Assembly (NCBI GenBank): GCA_047967505.1
Contig: CM106538.1
Direction: 5' to 3' (one strand)
From: Dipteris shenzhenensis
Lineage: Eukaryota; Polypodiophyta; Polypodiopsida; Gleicheniales
Length of the DNA stretch: 64,000 bases
Both the position numbers and the translations under genes were made by a program. Positions 23,901 to 34,135 of the stretch are shown here, one piece after another; the stretch's first letter is position 1; each line of letters begins with the position of its first letter. The notes below the pieces were generated by a model, which was not told the DNA's origin, did not search any database, and saw nothing but the letters and a program-made list of their open reading frames with translations.

Positions 23901-25900
23901 ATCTACTGTTTGTATGAGCATGGAGTACAGACGCCTTCTCGTGTCCCAGCCACGCAGTAGAGCCTTCTTTCATTTTTTTTGGGGGGGGGGGAGAGGGAGG
24001 CGTCGCTGGCCTATGAGACAAGGTACAAAATGAGAGTAACTCATACAAGCCTCTTTGGGCTGAGGCTAGTGGCCGTTTGCTGAGTACTATGCTAAACGAA
24101 GCTCAAAACTGAAAGCTCAAAGCTGCTTTGAGTACTATGCTAAACTAAGCTCAAATCTCAAAACTCAAAGCCAATACTCAATCTCAGAATCAAAACACAT
24201 AACTAGGTGCCATGTATTTGTGTCTGTTGGATGTTCTCGTTGTGGCGGGGGGCATGGTTTTCGTGATCTTTGTATCCAATGAGCCACATCGAGAGTGACG
24301 TATTTGCTCGGGCGATCCCTGTGAGTGGAGCTATGATGGGCTGAAACTGCATCGTCATGTGTGACGCATAGATCTCTCCTCGTCTTCATCTAATCCCACC
24401 GACGCATGCAACCCTCATATCATCTATATCCTCATCCTACTTTGCCATGTCCAGAGGCAGTCTCGAATGCATAGAAATATGACGTGTCGCTGAGCACGAT
24501 CCATGCTCATCTCCCGAGGTACTGTCTACTCGTGCTGTGTAATCTGGCGCAGTAGGGTCTCTCTATGTCGGCGCATCTCCTTTTGATAGAGGCCAATGGA
24601 AACCTGGTCGTGGAAGTGAATCAGCCGAGAAAGTGGCCAACGAGTGTTTCCCTCCTAAAAGAGACAATGGTACAGTCTTCGGATCTCATAATCAACAAGG
24701 CTAGTATACATGAAACGCTTCTCTGTCTCCAGCTCTTCCATTGTGCATAATCTGTAGATCCGCTGCTCTCTAGGCGTACCGTACCTGAATTAATGGGATG
24801 AGTCTCGCATTTGAACGACGCCAATCCTTAGGGCATGTGAGACTCGCCTCTCCTCGAGATATTGGGGTGTGATAATCATTCCATCCTCCGATACTCTCAA
24901 GAATTGGTCGCATCTTGGTGGTCCCCTCCCCAAGTCCGTGACGCATGAAGCTTGAGTACCGTATAATATGGTTGATCTCATCCTCTGGGACCAAGGGATC
25001 AAGGACATTCAAGCAGTGCTGAAAGGGAGGATACGGTCCATCTGAATACCATGGTTGCCAAACCATCTTGATTTGTGTGCATTCGACGCCATTTGGACCT
25101 CACTCTCAGCTAGTCATATTTCAGTAGTCTCCCTCTAGGTAAGACCTAGACCCTATGAAGAGTAATGACCGTCTAGAAGATGGCATTAATATGGAGTGGT
25201 GTCATGGCAAACTCTACGTGCACGATTTGGTGGGAGGCTGAGGCCCTTCTTCCGAATTATCTTCAATTCCATAATCACCTGTAGCTTCTTGAAACGTCAG
25301 TCGTCGTTGATAGGTACACCCTCATAAAGGTGTTGCGTACATGGTTGTTAGTCTCACTAGTGTGTCAAACAACCAGCCCTTCGTGGGGATCTTGGTAATG
25401 CCTAAAAGCATTGTCGCTCTAGATGAGCTAGAAGCTCCCTAAGTCGTGCCCTTGTTGCATGGGTCATTGTGAAGCCTGGCCCCAGGAAGACTACTCGATA
25501 AGTATATCATTGTACAATCTCCATTGGCTCTCCTCTGTAAGTGAAGCTGTGTCGGTTAAGTCTGCCTTTGAGGTGTTGAAAATCATAACCTTGGTTTTGC
25601 TGAGGTTGACTGTCAGGTCTATCTCTCTACTAAACACCTCTAGGGCCTCTAGGTGTTTTTGTACGCCTATGGCTGAAGAGGATAGAAGGACTAATAACAG
25701 TATCATCAAATTAGATAGCAACGATCCCTCACCTCGTAGGCGGTCAATGAAAGTCATGATCTCATCAATATAGAGCCCAAGTAATATTAGAGAGACGGGG
25801 GTTGGGGAGAGAGGGAAGGAGATTATACGGGACATAAATGAGATCTTACATCGAAGTTTGCAAGTTGCAACTCTATAATTTTCTATCTACAGCCTGCGAC

Positions 25901-25939
<39 letters not shown>

Positions 25940-26054
25940 AAAAAGAAAGGGAGGAGGTGGGGAGAGAGAGAGATAATATGGCTCTTGCTAATGTCAACTG
26001 GAGAACCAATAAGATATATTGGACAAGTGTCGTATTCAATTGTACTATGGCTTG

Positions 26055-26097
<43 letters not shown>

Positions 26098-26122
26098 TCG
26101 TATTCAATTGTACTATGGCTTG

Positions 26123-26174
<52 letters not shown>

Positions 26175-29100
26175 ATGTTATGCTCATTTACCTTTTTTGC
26201 CATGATTGAGGTCATGCCAGACCATTACATAAGGATGTCTTCTATGGGATATCTCTTTCATGGTGCAATGTGCTCACTGCCAACTTTTATGTTTTGGTTC
26301 TTGTTGATAACCCCATTTTCTTTCCAAATACGTGCTTCCACCATAGGTCCATAATACTAAGAAAAGCCGCTCAAGTCGAGGCTTTGAGTATGTTTGCTCA
26401 TTGCCAACTTCTCTCATTTTTTCATTCTCGTTCATAAGCCGATCTTTCCACATACATGCTTCCACCATGGGTCCATACTACTATGAGAAGGCGCTCAAAT
26501 CGAGGCTTTGAGTATGTGCGAGTGTCTGGTTATGTATGTGTGAGAGCATATGTTTATACTATGGTGTATATCCATCATTGGGCATTGATGACATTGATGG
26601 GGATGTCATAGTAGTTAGTCCTTGCAATGTGTGGTGGAGTATATGGAAAACCACCTCTTGGTGATTGTCATGAGATTGAAACTTCATTATTTGTTTTGTT
26701 TTTAGATTGTGTGCTTGCTCATTGCCAACTTTTCTCTTTTTTTGTCCTCATTCATAATCCCATCTTATTTCCACGCTCATGCTTCCACCACAGCTCCACA
26801 CTACTTAAGAGAAGGCACTCAGGTCGAGGCATTGAGTATGTGGCATAGTCACATGCAAACCCGTTATGCCCCGTTAAAACCTCGAAATGACGAAACAGGT
26901 GAACGTTTCAAAATAGGACGAAACGCTTTCAACAAAACCTCTGTTTCATCCAAATCAAAGTACACATTTTTTGTCCCATTTTTTCTACAATCCATATACT
27001 TTTCAGTTTTGACTCCATAAATATTAAATGGTCTAAAGTTGAAACTTGAGAAAGGAGAGTGAAAGCTTGAATTTAAATAAATAAGAATGTGTTTGTGTTT
27101 TGAATTTCCTTTTTAGGTGCCTTGACTTGTATTTCTCGTTGTTCACTTTAAACTTGAGTATACCGTATCTTATTTGCCCCTATCCTTGTATATATTCAGT
27201 ATCATTTTGAATGCTATTCGAAATTTAAGAAAGGAGATTGAAAGCTTGAAGTTAAATGAATTTGAAGAATGTGTCTTGACTGTATTTTCCTTTTCAGGTG
27301 TCTTGACTGTATTTTCCTTTCTTCACTCTAAACTTGAATGTAACATATCTTATTTGTCCTTATCCCTGTATATATTAAGTATCAATTCGCAACCTATCTG
27401 TTTCGTCTAAGAAGAAACGAAACAAAATGACCTGTTTTCATTTCCCTTAACTATGGTGTAAGAAAATATGTTTTGCACTATGGTCTACATCCATTATTGG
27501 GTGTTGATGACATCAATGGGGATGTCATAGTACTTGTGTTCTCTTTTTTCCGAGCGCCCCTCAGGCAATCCTTTTATGACTGTTCCCTTCTTGGAGGCAA
27601 CTTCTGTTAATATAATTGTCGGGATTTCACCAATTTTAAAAAATGTGTGTGTATGTGTGTGGTCTTTTCTTTATTTGCTTTTTCAAGTGTTCTCTGCAGC
27701 AATCTTTTTTTGACTGCTTGCACTCACTACATCGATAAAAAAGTGTGTGTGTGTGTGTGTAACTCTTGGATCTATGGGCTCTAGGGATTTGTCATTTCTT
27801 CCATTGCTCCGTGCATCTCTCCCTTCAGGATGCACATTACATGGGAGATGTTCCTGCGGCCCAGTTAGAGGTGTTCTTTCATTGTTTCTAGTTTTGTTGT
27901 ACTGGCTGCTCCTCACTGGAGCAGCTATCATGTGTTTTCTTTTCAGTAGTAGCTGTCCCACTTTGGAACATGTATGAATGTACATTCTTCTTCATAAAAG
28001 GTTCTTTTACACAAAAAAATGTGTGTGTGTGTGTGTAAATCCTGCATTCCACTAGCTCATGTACCTAGGAGCCAACCTGTTTAGCTGGTTGTATAGAGAC
28101 TTGTATTTTATAGATTCGGAGATTGAATGATATTTTACTTATTTTGCAAGTTATCTTTTCTTGGAGTCCTGTTCAACCGAGAGAGGGAGAGAGAGAGAGA
28201 TTTTGTGTTCCTAGAATAGGACAAGCTTAGATTAGAGACTAATTGCTTTTAGTCTAGAGGCAATTCCTTTTTGTCCTTTGTTATATCTTGCCATTCAATA
28301 GAATGTCTGCGTTGGGGGTGTTCTATTTTTAAAGGCCTAGAGGGTGCACAGAATTGAACTTTTCTCTATTTTTGGCAATGAACAGCTGCTAAGGAGAAGC
28401 CTGAGTCCAGGTCGACGCTATCCTCATCAGAGGTGACTTTAAAGCGTCCACCTTTAGAGAGATATGAAGCGCCAGCTGTGGAGAAGCCTTCTGGGAGAAA
28501 ACCCTCAAGCAAGAGAACAAAGAGCGCCATCTCAGCCTCAACTTACTCTGTTGCTGACTTGCAACTCGCAACCAACTCTTTCAGTCAAGAGAACCTTATT
28601 GGTGAAGGTGCACTCGGTCGTGTGTACAAGGCTGAGCTTCCGAATGGCAAGGTAAGGTTCAGGTGGCTGTGAGCTGCTTGTGTAGACTGGTCCTATATTT
28701 CCTGAAGCTAGTATAAGCTGGCTAGTATAAGCTGCTTTCTGAGTCTGATCGATTTTTGTGCAGCTGTTAGCTGTTAAAAAGATCGACTCTTCATTTTCTT
28801 CAGTGCAGAAGGATGAGGATTTTATTGAAATTGTATCAAATATATCTCGTCTCCGCTATGCAAATATTGCTGAGCTGGTTGGGTATTGTATTGAGCATGG
28901 CCAACGACTGCTGGTTTATGAGTATTTTAGCAAAGGTACATTACATGATACGCTCCATATTGCTGATGAGACTGCAAAGAAAGACCTAACTTGGAATGTT
29001 CGTGTGAAGATTGCTTTGGGCACAGCCCGGGCCCTTGAGTAAGCTTCACTGAACTTAGTATCCGACTGCAGTCTATAACTTGTGTTCCTGTGATGGTGAC

Positions 29101-30082
29101 CTTATTTCTGTGATTGTGACCTTATTTGAAGGTATTTTGGGGGTCTGCAACTTTGTTTTTGTGCAGGTACCTTCATGAGGTTTGCCAGCCTTCTGTTGTG
29201 CACAAAAACTTGAAGTCTGCCAATATTTTACTCGATGATGAACTCAATCCTCATCTCTCTGACTGTGGAATAGCTGCATTTTCACCGAACTCAGAGCGGC
29301 AGGTACATATCAATATTTATTTGATTTCTGTTTGCATCAAACTTGAGTGAAAGCTAGCTTCCTCAAAATAGGCCCATATTCATAGCAGCGTCTTCTGCCT
29401 GCGTAATTTTAGGTCTCTACCCAGATGATGGATTCCTTTGGCTACAGTGCCCCAGAATATGCGATGTCTGGAATTTATACTTGGAAGAGTGATGTTTATA
29501 GTTTCGGTGTAGTGATGTTGGAGCTCCTGACAGGACGCAAACCTATGGACAGGTAACTGAAATGGTCCCTGCTCTTTATAAGCTGATGAGCACTTCTATG
29601 CTCTCAAATACGGAAGTCAGGAAAGCTCCCTTTTCGTAACTAACATGATGGCTGTTTGCTTGTAGTACAAGGCCGAGGGCAGAACAATCCTTGGTGAGAT
29701 GGGCAACCCCCCAGCTTCATGATATCGATGCTCTAGCAAAGATGGTTGATCCTGCTCTTAAGGGCTTATACCCTGCCAAGTCCCTTTCACGTTTTGCAGA
29801 TATTATCTCTCTGTGTGTCCAGGTTTGTTTCAGTCCTTTCTCTTCTTTCTGAATAGATTTTCTAGAGGTTTGAAAGACTAGGTACCCAGTCTGGTTATGA
29901 ATAACCTTGTCCAAATGCTGCTCTGTGCTTTGTATCAGCCCGAGCCGGAGTTCCGACCACCAATGTCAGAAGTGGTTCAGTCTTTAGTGCGACTGATGCA
30001 GCGGGCAACTCTCAACAAGAGAAGATCTGGCGAAGAACAGAGGAGCTCTGATACCCATGACCCATCAGAGGGCTCCTTGTAA
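17903..30082 (+). CDS. SRF: STRUBBELIG-receptor-family LRR receptor-like (pseudo)kinase, 16 coding exons
   Basis: Exons read from GT-AG junctions with continuous phase: 17903-18002, 18223-18355, 18471-18542, 18769-18834, 19055-19126, 19204-19275, 19505-19576, 19676-19741, 19847-19912, 20019-20338, 28386-28651, 28764-29038, 29167-29302, 29413-29552, 29666-29822, 29939-30082. They total 2157 bp, 718 residues. Order: signal peptide (1-27), SUB/LRR N-terminal domain with [11 protein letters not shown] (about 34-77), six to seven LRRs on 66- or 72-bp exons (78-239), Pro/Ser-rich stalk, membrane helix (about 293-318), juxtamembrane region, kinase domain (about 410-680). The Gly loop is GEGALG (419-424) and AVKK holds the lysine. 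The catalytic loop is HKN (539-541) instead of HRD and DFG is DCG (559-561); APE is kept. The family is known for signalling without phosphotransfer in tissue morphogenesis, at the plasma membrane and plasmodesmata. ATG choice fits the signal peptide. Confidence 0.96.
20810..21310. repeat. ~242-bp tandem repeat, about two copies, in intron 10
   Basis: GTTTCACATCTCAGGTGTGC at 20941 and 21183, TTCCTCTAGGTGGGCTT at 20812 and 21084, and GACCCCTTCG/ACCCCTTCG followed by GGACCTTCTT words recur in the same order. Units are clearly diverged. Confidence 0.8.
22600..22985 (-). pseudogene. gag: Copia gag fragment in intron 10
   Basis: Minus-strand pieces in two frames read KLDGTN then [17 protein letters not shown], followed by DSRDANA, IALSCKR and [10 protein letters not shown], the N-terminal half of a Copia gag. 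Identity stops at about 22600, where unrelated sequence begins. The lineage differs from families A and B. No LTR was identified. Confidence 0.8.
23030..23470 (-). other. G-poor, AC-rich leader-like sequence upstream of the gag fragment
   Basis: Plus strand rich in A and C with recurrent GCAAATGT, AAAAGCCCCAAA and CCTGCAA words; the minus strand is therefore T/G-rich. The position is right for the 5' leader of the Copia fragment at 22600-22985. The repetition is irregular and no unit length could be fixed. Confidence 0.5.
23696..23905. repeat. ~106-bp tandem repeat, two copies
   Basis: CCCTCAAGAGGTAACATTCTT at 23698 and 23804 (one base trimmed here), each followed by TATGATGGATATGGAGTTTTAA and AGTATTTGTGGATGGTCT split by short indels. 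Just upstream, TACAGCGCTGTACAG and GTTGTACAGCGCTCGG form a short palindromic cluster (23551-23594). Confidence 0.85.
24610..25835 (-). pseudogene. Non-LTR retrotransposon (LINE) remnant in intron 10
   Basis: Minus-strand translation of 25835-25491 shows LINE reverse transcriptase motifs: [14 protein letters not shown], then a shifted FDD catalytic segment, then [17 protein letters not shown] and [14 protein letters not shown]. Further along, about 24790-24650 reads [11 protein letters not shown] then ETEKRFMY and [11 protein letters not shown], the C-terminal cysteine-containing segment of such elements. Parts between are broken. The 5' end is lost at the (GA)n region. It is antisense to SRF and inactive. 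Confidence 0.8.
25901..26174. repeat. (GA)n arrays with a duplicated 66-bp module
   Basis: (GA)n at about 25903-25938, 26057-26094 and 26125-26173. The 32-bp segment ending CAATTGTACTATGGCTTGGC occurs before the second and third arrays (starts about 26027 and 26093), so segment plus array was duplicated once. Confidence 0.92.
26265..26845. repeat. Three diverged copies of a ~125-bp repeat in intron 10
   Basis: Each copy has GCCAACTT at one end, ATGCTTCCACCA-like words in the middle and TCGAGGC-TTGAGTATGT at the other, ending near 26393, 26518 and 26842. The first two are adjacent; the third is 200 bp away. Confidence 0.85.
27020..27405. repeat. ~185-bp tandem repeat, two copies, in intron 10
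   Basis: Both copies contain AGAAAGGAGA-TGAAAGCTTGAA, a GCCTTGACT/GTCTTGACT segment, TAAACTTGA and ATCTTATTTG followed by CTTGTATATATT-like words, in order. The second copy has an extra internal duplication of TCTTGACTGTATTTTCCTTT. Confidence 0.8.
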
Positions 30083-30840
30083 CTCGAAAAAGACCACAAC
30101 GGCTTCCTTGGACTTTGGAGATGAGTGATGAAAGTATGAAAGATGGGGCTGGGGGGCTTCATGATGTCTCCTCTTCTTATTCGTGTAGAAGCATTTCAGA
30201 GCCTTCTTCGAACCAAAAGATCATTGAGAAGTTTTGAAGCATGGTCTCAGACCACGTCATTCTGGACTGTCGGTGTTAGAATGATCGCTGCTTCTACAAG
30301 TGAGACAAATAACAAAAGCTGAAAAAGAGGCAGCATATGCACAGTCCAATTTGAGCTGATGCGGGAAGACAATTCCTCATAGTGACCACATGACATGGTT
30401 TTGGAAAAACTGGCAAAGGACTTTCTTTCAGCAACTAATACATACATTTTCTGGAGGACATTCCCCTTATGTGTGTTTTGATCTTTAAACTATAATTTCC
30501 TCCTATGCTGCTACTACTATTCACAAAGCCCATGTAACTAATTATGCATACATGCCTTACCTCTTCTTTGTCAAAGCATGTATGTAAGGAGGAGGCACGC
30601 AGAGAATGAGCCAGTCTTTACATTGTTCTCTTCTTCCAAATGGTAAGAGATGGAAGGAGGTGAACTGTTTCTACCATCCTTCACAAGGAGGAAAAATAAG
30701 ATTTTGTAATGTTTTATTTTGGCTACCTGGAGTGTGCACTAAATTTTCACGTTGAAGATCTAGTGGCAGTTAATGGATCTACATGATTTTTTTGACATCA
30801 AAGCCCTGGGTCCTAAGAAGAACATAATGCCAGGTAAAGA
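30083..30840 (+). other. 3' flank of SRF, probable 3' UTR
   Basis: No coding content. AT-rich downstream signals such as AAAAATAAG followed by TTTTGTAATGTTTTATTTT near 30690-30720 could direct polyadenylation, but a canonical AATAAA is not obvious, so the transcript end is not fixed. Confidence 0.45.
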
Positions 30841-31436
30841 TTGCATACTACTCACTCTCGTGTATGCAGTATATGCAAGAAATATCACGTCAACCACCTA
30901 ATGTAATTATTTTTTTTGCTGTCATGTTAGCTGTGCTTCATTATCCACCCTTGGTGTGTGCTATCATGTGCATGTATGTAAAGTAACAATTTGATGTACA
31001 TTATTGTCCACTTCAGTAATTACTTGCTACGAAAAGATTGCATACTGCTCACTCTCTTGTGTATGCAGTATATGGAAACAATTTTCATGTCAACCACCTA
31101 ACGTTTTTGCTGTCATGTTAGCTGTATTTCATCATCCACCCTTGGTGTGTGTTATCATGTGCATGTATGTAAAACAATTTTGTTTTGTTTTGAGAGCCGG
31201 CCTAAAACAATAATTTGAATCATGCCTTGTGAACGTACATTGAGGGGGCAGAGAGAGAGAGAGACTATTATTGTCCATTGCATACTCCTCACTCTCTTGT
31301 GTATGCAGTATATGGAAACAATTTTCACGTCAACCACCTAATGTTTTTGCTGTCATGTTAGCTGTGTTTCATCATCCACCCTTGGTGTGTGTTATCATGT
31401 GCATGTATGTAAAACAATTTTGTTTTGTTTTGAGAT
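30841..31436. repeat. Tandem repeat downstream of SRF, three copies of a ~150-bp core
   Basis: Units start at about 30841, 31038 and 31278. Each has TTGCATACT, TGTATGCAGTATATG, CACGTCAACCACCTAA-like words, GCTGTCATGTTAGCTGT, CATCCACCCTTGGTGTGTG and ATCATGTGCATGTATGTAAA. The last two units are almost identical; the first is more diverged. Spacers differ (197 and 240 bp). Confidence 0.93.
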
Positions 31437-31589
31437 GTTTGTGGTGATTGGTTTGGACTGTGAAATTTACGCCTATGTCAAGATTGTGTGTGGTAGGAGT
31501 GAAGAGTTGATTGCTGAAGTAGGGCGATCGCTCAGCTTGGTCAAGAAACATGAGTGATTCCATAGAGAGGTGATGCCCGGGAGGCAAAA

Positions 31590-31702
31590 GCTGCTTTCCT
31601 GTTTTTGGGACGTTTATTTTGACGGGCTCGTGGGAAATTATCAAGTTACAATAATTTCCCACGAGCCCGTCAAAATAAACTGCCCGAAAAATCGACAGCC
31701 GT
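31590..31702. repeat. Perfect 29-bp hairpin inside a longer imperfect hairpin
   Basis: 31612-31640 is the exact reverse complement of 31652-31680 with an 11-bp loop. Imperfect pairing continues outward (GCTG at 31590 against CAGC at 31699-31702, and the GTTTTTGGG / CCCGAAAAATC runs). No terminal target duplication was found. It may be a small foldback element or a transcribed hairpin. Confidence 0.88.
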
Positions 31703-33042
31703 TGTCGTGAACAAATAATTACTCTGACGTTCTTCGAGGGACAGACAAACTGACGCTGTTAGATCACATCGAGATCTAATGGCCATCATAACAAATGTTA
31801 TCGATTTTCGACTCGATCCTATGGCCAGAAAAAGGTGCTGCTCGCGTCCCCTTAGATTCGATTTTCGATCGCGTGGCTCACAAAACTCGCTCCTTGCTCG
31901 CCTCCCCTCCTACAATGCTGGGCTGGAATCTCAGTTTTCAAGCTCTCTGGGCTGGCATTTGACTGCTAGGAGGCCCGGCTGAGCCAGCTCTCCAGCTCCA
32001 TGGGGATGCAAATAAATCCTGCGAACAGAGCTCCCCTAGTAGAGCCACTGGCTCACGCGGTGGCTCACGCGGGGAGGGCCTCTTAGCAACTATTGTCCAT
32101 GGCACGGAGTTCTTGGTAGCAACCTTAATCGAATTGCAAGTGTAATGGGAGAGCAAAGCAAGCTGATTGTTGTGCTGCAAGTGTGCTGGTATAGGAGGAG
32201 ATTTTTTTTTAAATAAATTGAGCAGGAAACTCTTTCGTTACCTTAGCTAAACCCCTAAACCTTAAACCCTTAAGAGGGCTTCGTGTTGAGCAAGGCATCA
32301 TCCCTTTCCAGCTTCTCTCCTCTACTTCTCCGCGTGACATGTGGCACTTCAAGCTTCTCTCCACCCACCACGTGGCATACTCTTCAAGGGTGAAGCCTTA
32401 ACGTGGTAGCCTGAACTTGGATATAAATAAACAAGAGACACAAGGTGTTGGAAGCACTGCCTACCATCACCAAATGGCTTTAGGCTTGTTGTCTTGTCTC
32501 AACCATGGGCTTCTTGATTAATGTTTGAAAAGCAGACAAGAGCTACCTCATCTCATCTTCTCTCAACATAATTGAGATATGGAAGAATTATGTGGTAGAC
32601 TATGGTTGTTGAGGTGGTCAAGGCTATTGAGGACATTGTATCCAATTGGAGTGATCAAAGTGGTTGAGGAGAAGGAACTTTTAAGAGCCTCTTCATTTTT
32701 CTCAAATACCAGTTTTGTTTTGCTTAAATCTCAATTTGGAGCATCCCTCTTGCTGCAATTGTACACCTTGGAGTTGAAATCCATATCATTTCCAATTGGT
32801 TTTTTTTGTGAGAAGGAGGTTAAAGGGAAAAAAATGGTTAGAGGGAAAATAAGGGGGAATATTTATAACTTTTTGATTTAAAAATTAGGGAGCCTATAGC
32901 TAAGCAGGTCGTAGGACCTCTTTAAGTATCACATTTCTAATGTTCGTCCCATCGGTTGCAAGGCCTTTACAACTCGCTCAAAAAAGTGTACAAGATGTTT
33001 TAGCTTCCAACTTCGATGTACCTCATGATGGATCTGTTTTAA
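31703..33042. other. Unassigned sequence with a promoter-like patch
   Basis: No recognisable protein. CCACGTGGC (a G-box core CACGTG) at about 32379-32387, GACATGTGGC nearby, and GGATATAAATAAAC at about 32419 form a promoter-like cluster, but no convincing gene follows: the next plus-strand frame (32579-32881) matches nothing known to me. A short telomere-like stretch (AAACCCCTAAACCTTAAACCC) begins at 32250. Confidence 0.4.
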
Positions 33043-33241
33043 TGTGGAGTGACAAGAAGAGAGAGAGACCAAGCTTATCCAACTCATAAGTTTGGATTTC
33101 ATTCCACACCACACACTTAATCAATGTGTGTTCTTATACAAAAGATTAGGATTAGGGTCCTTATCCCCAATTCACTTGTCAACACCCACTCATCCATGTA
33201 GTGTGCACTCTCTTGCTTCTACTAGGAAGGGATTTTCAACA
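33043..33241 (-). repeat. Probable 3' LTR of a gag-only Copia remnant
   Basis: On the minus strand, a purine tract (GAGAGGGGA, 33242-33250) is followed at once by TGTTGAAAATCCC, the classic polypurine-tract/LTR junction. The other boundary (TG at 33043) is tentative, since no partner LTR was found. Confidence 0.55.
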
Positions 33242-33250
33242 TCCCCTCTC

Positions 33251-34135
33251 AATGCCAACATGTGAAACTTACATGTTGAGGATTGCATACAAGATAACAT
33301 AGCATGCGGTAGCAAAATGCCAATGTACAAGATGCCTATTCCTCTTTCACTTAAAGGATTCCATCAGAGGTGTCATTTGACGAGCTTACAAAGTTGCCCG
33401 TCTCATGTGGCTTCTTGCAATCTTTTGCAAGATGATCGATTTCACCACAATGATGACACTTCGTAAAGGGTTTTTCAGAAAGCAATGGGCCTCATCATGA
33501 TCCTTTTTCTTACAAAGATTACATCTGAATTCATTAAAAGACTTTCTTCTTTCCATGACCCACCGATAGGGCTTGCCCTTGAATCGATGTAGACGTACCC
33601 CTCACCCTCTCCTTTCTTTGCCTTGATGTTTCGCTTTTCATCAAGCAAATCACTACTAATGCTTTTCAATTTGGGGTCAGGGAGATGCTTTAATGTTGTA
33701 ACGAGGTTCTCATACGGTTCAGGCATGCTCTTGAAGATCACAACAATCACATCCTTCTCTTCCACCTTAGCATCAATGGTGGCCAATTGGTTGTGATACT
33801 ATGGCGCTCACTTATAAAATCACTTAACTTTTCATTTTCAGAAAAGCCTAAACCAAACAATAGGAGAGTGCTTGCCACTTGCTCCATAGAGTCGATCCAA
33901 CTCATTCTAAGCTGTCTTTGATGACATGGCTCTCACCACCAAATGAATGAGCTTGGGATGAAGGTTTGGAGCAATGAAGGCCAGCGCTTGCTCTTAAGTG
34001 TCTTCCTTATCCGCAATGATGTCAATCTACTTCGTGCCTTTCACATAGGGCCACAAACCTTTATACGTTAGGAGGTATTTTACTTGGGTTTGCAAGAATG
34101 AAATCCTTCCCCATCAAATGGTTTAATGTGCCTAA
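33251..34135 (-). pseudogene. gag: Copia gag remnant lacking pol
   Basis: Minus-strand gag in pieces: ALAFIAPNLHPKLIHLVVRA near 33990-33930, then the open frame 33786-33475 with MPEPYENLVTTLKHL and SISSDLLDEKR, then CHHCGEIDHLAKDC, an intact zinc knuckle at about 33454-33413 in another frame. Only about 160 bp later comes the polypurine tract, so protease, integrase and RT are absent. It is either a non-autonomous gag-only element or an internal deletion. Confidence 0.82.

Larger units (their letters stand above)
20339..28385 (+). other. Giant intron 10 (8.05 kb) of the SRF gene
   Basis: Donor GTGAGT at 20339 and acceptor CAG at 28383-28385 with matching phase (one base carried). The other introns are 76 to 364 bp. 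It lies between the membrane exon and the kinase exons. It contains a ~242-bp tandem repeat (20810-21310), a Copia gag piece, a LINE remnant, (GA)n arrays and further tandem repeats, listed separately. All recognisable transposon coding pieces are antisense to the gene. The stretches 21310-22600 and 27400-28385 hold no recognised feature apart from short (GT)n tracts at about 27643-27660, 27743-27760 and 28020-28036. Confidence 0.93.

Noticed and set aside
25838-26354. Arg-Glu repeat frames
   Set aside because: Translations of (GA)n arrays, present in all three frames.
32579-32881. Plus-strand frame after a G-box and TATA-like cluster as a new gene
   Set aside because: No recognisable domain, low-complexity end, and no splice or poly(A) evidence.
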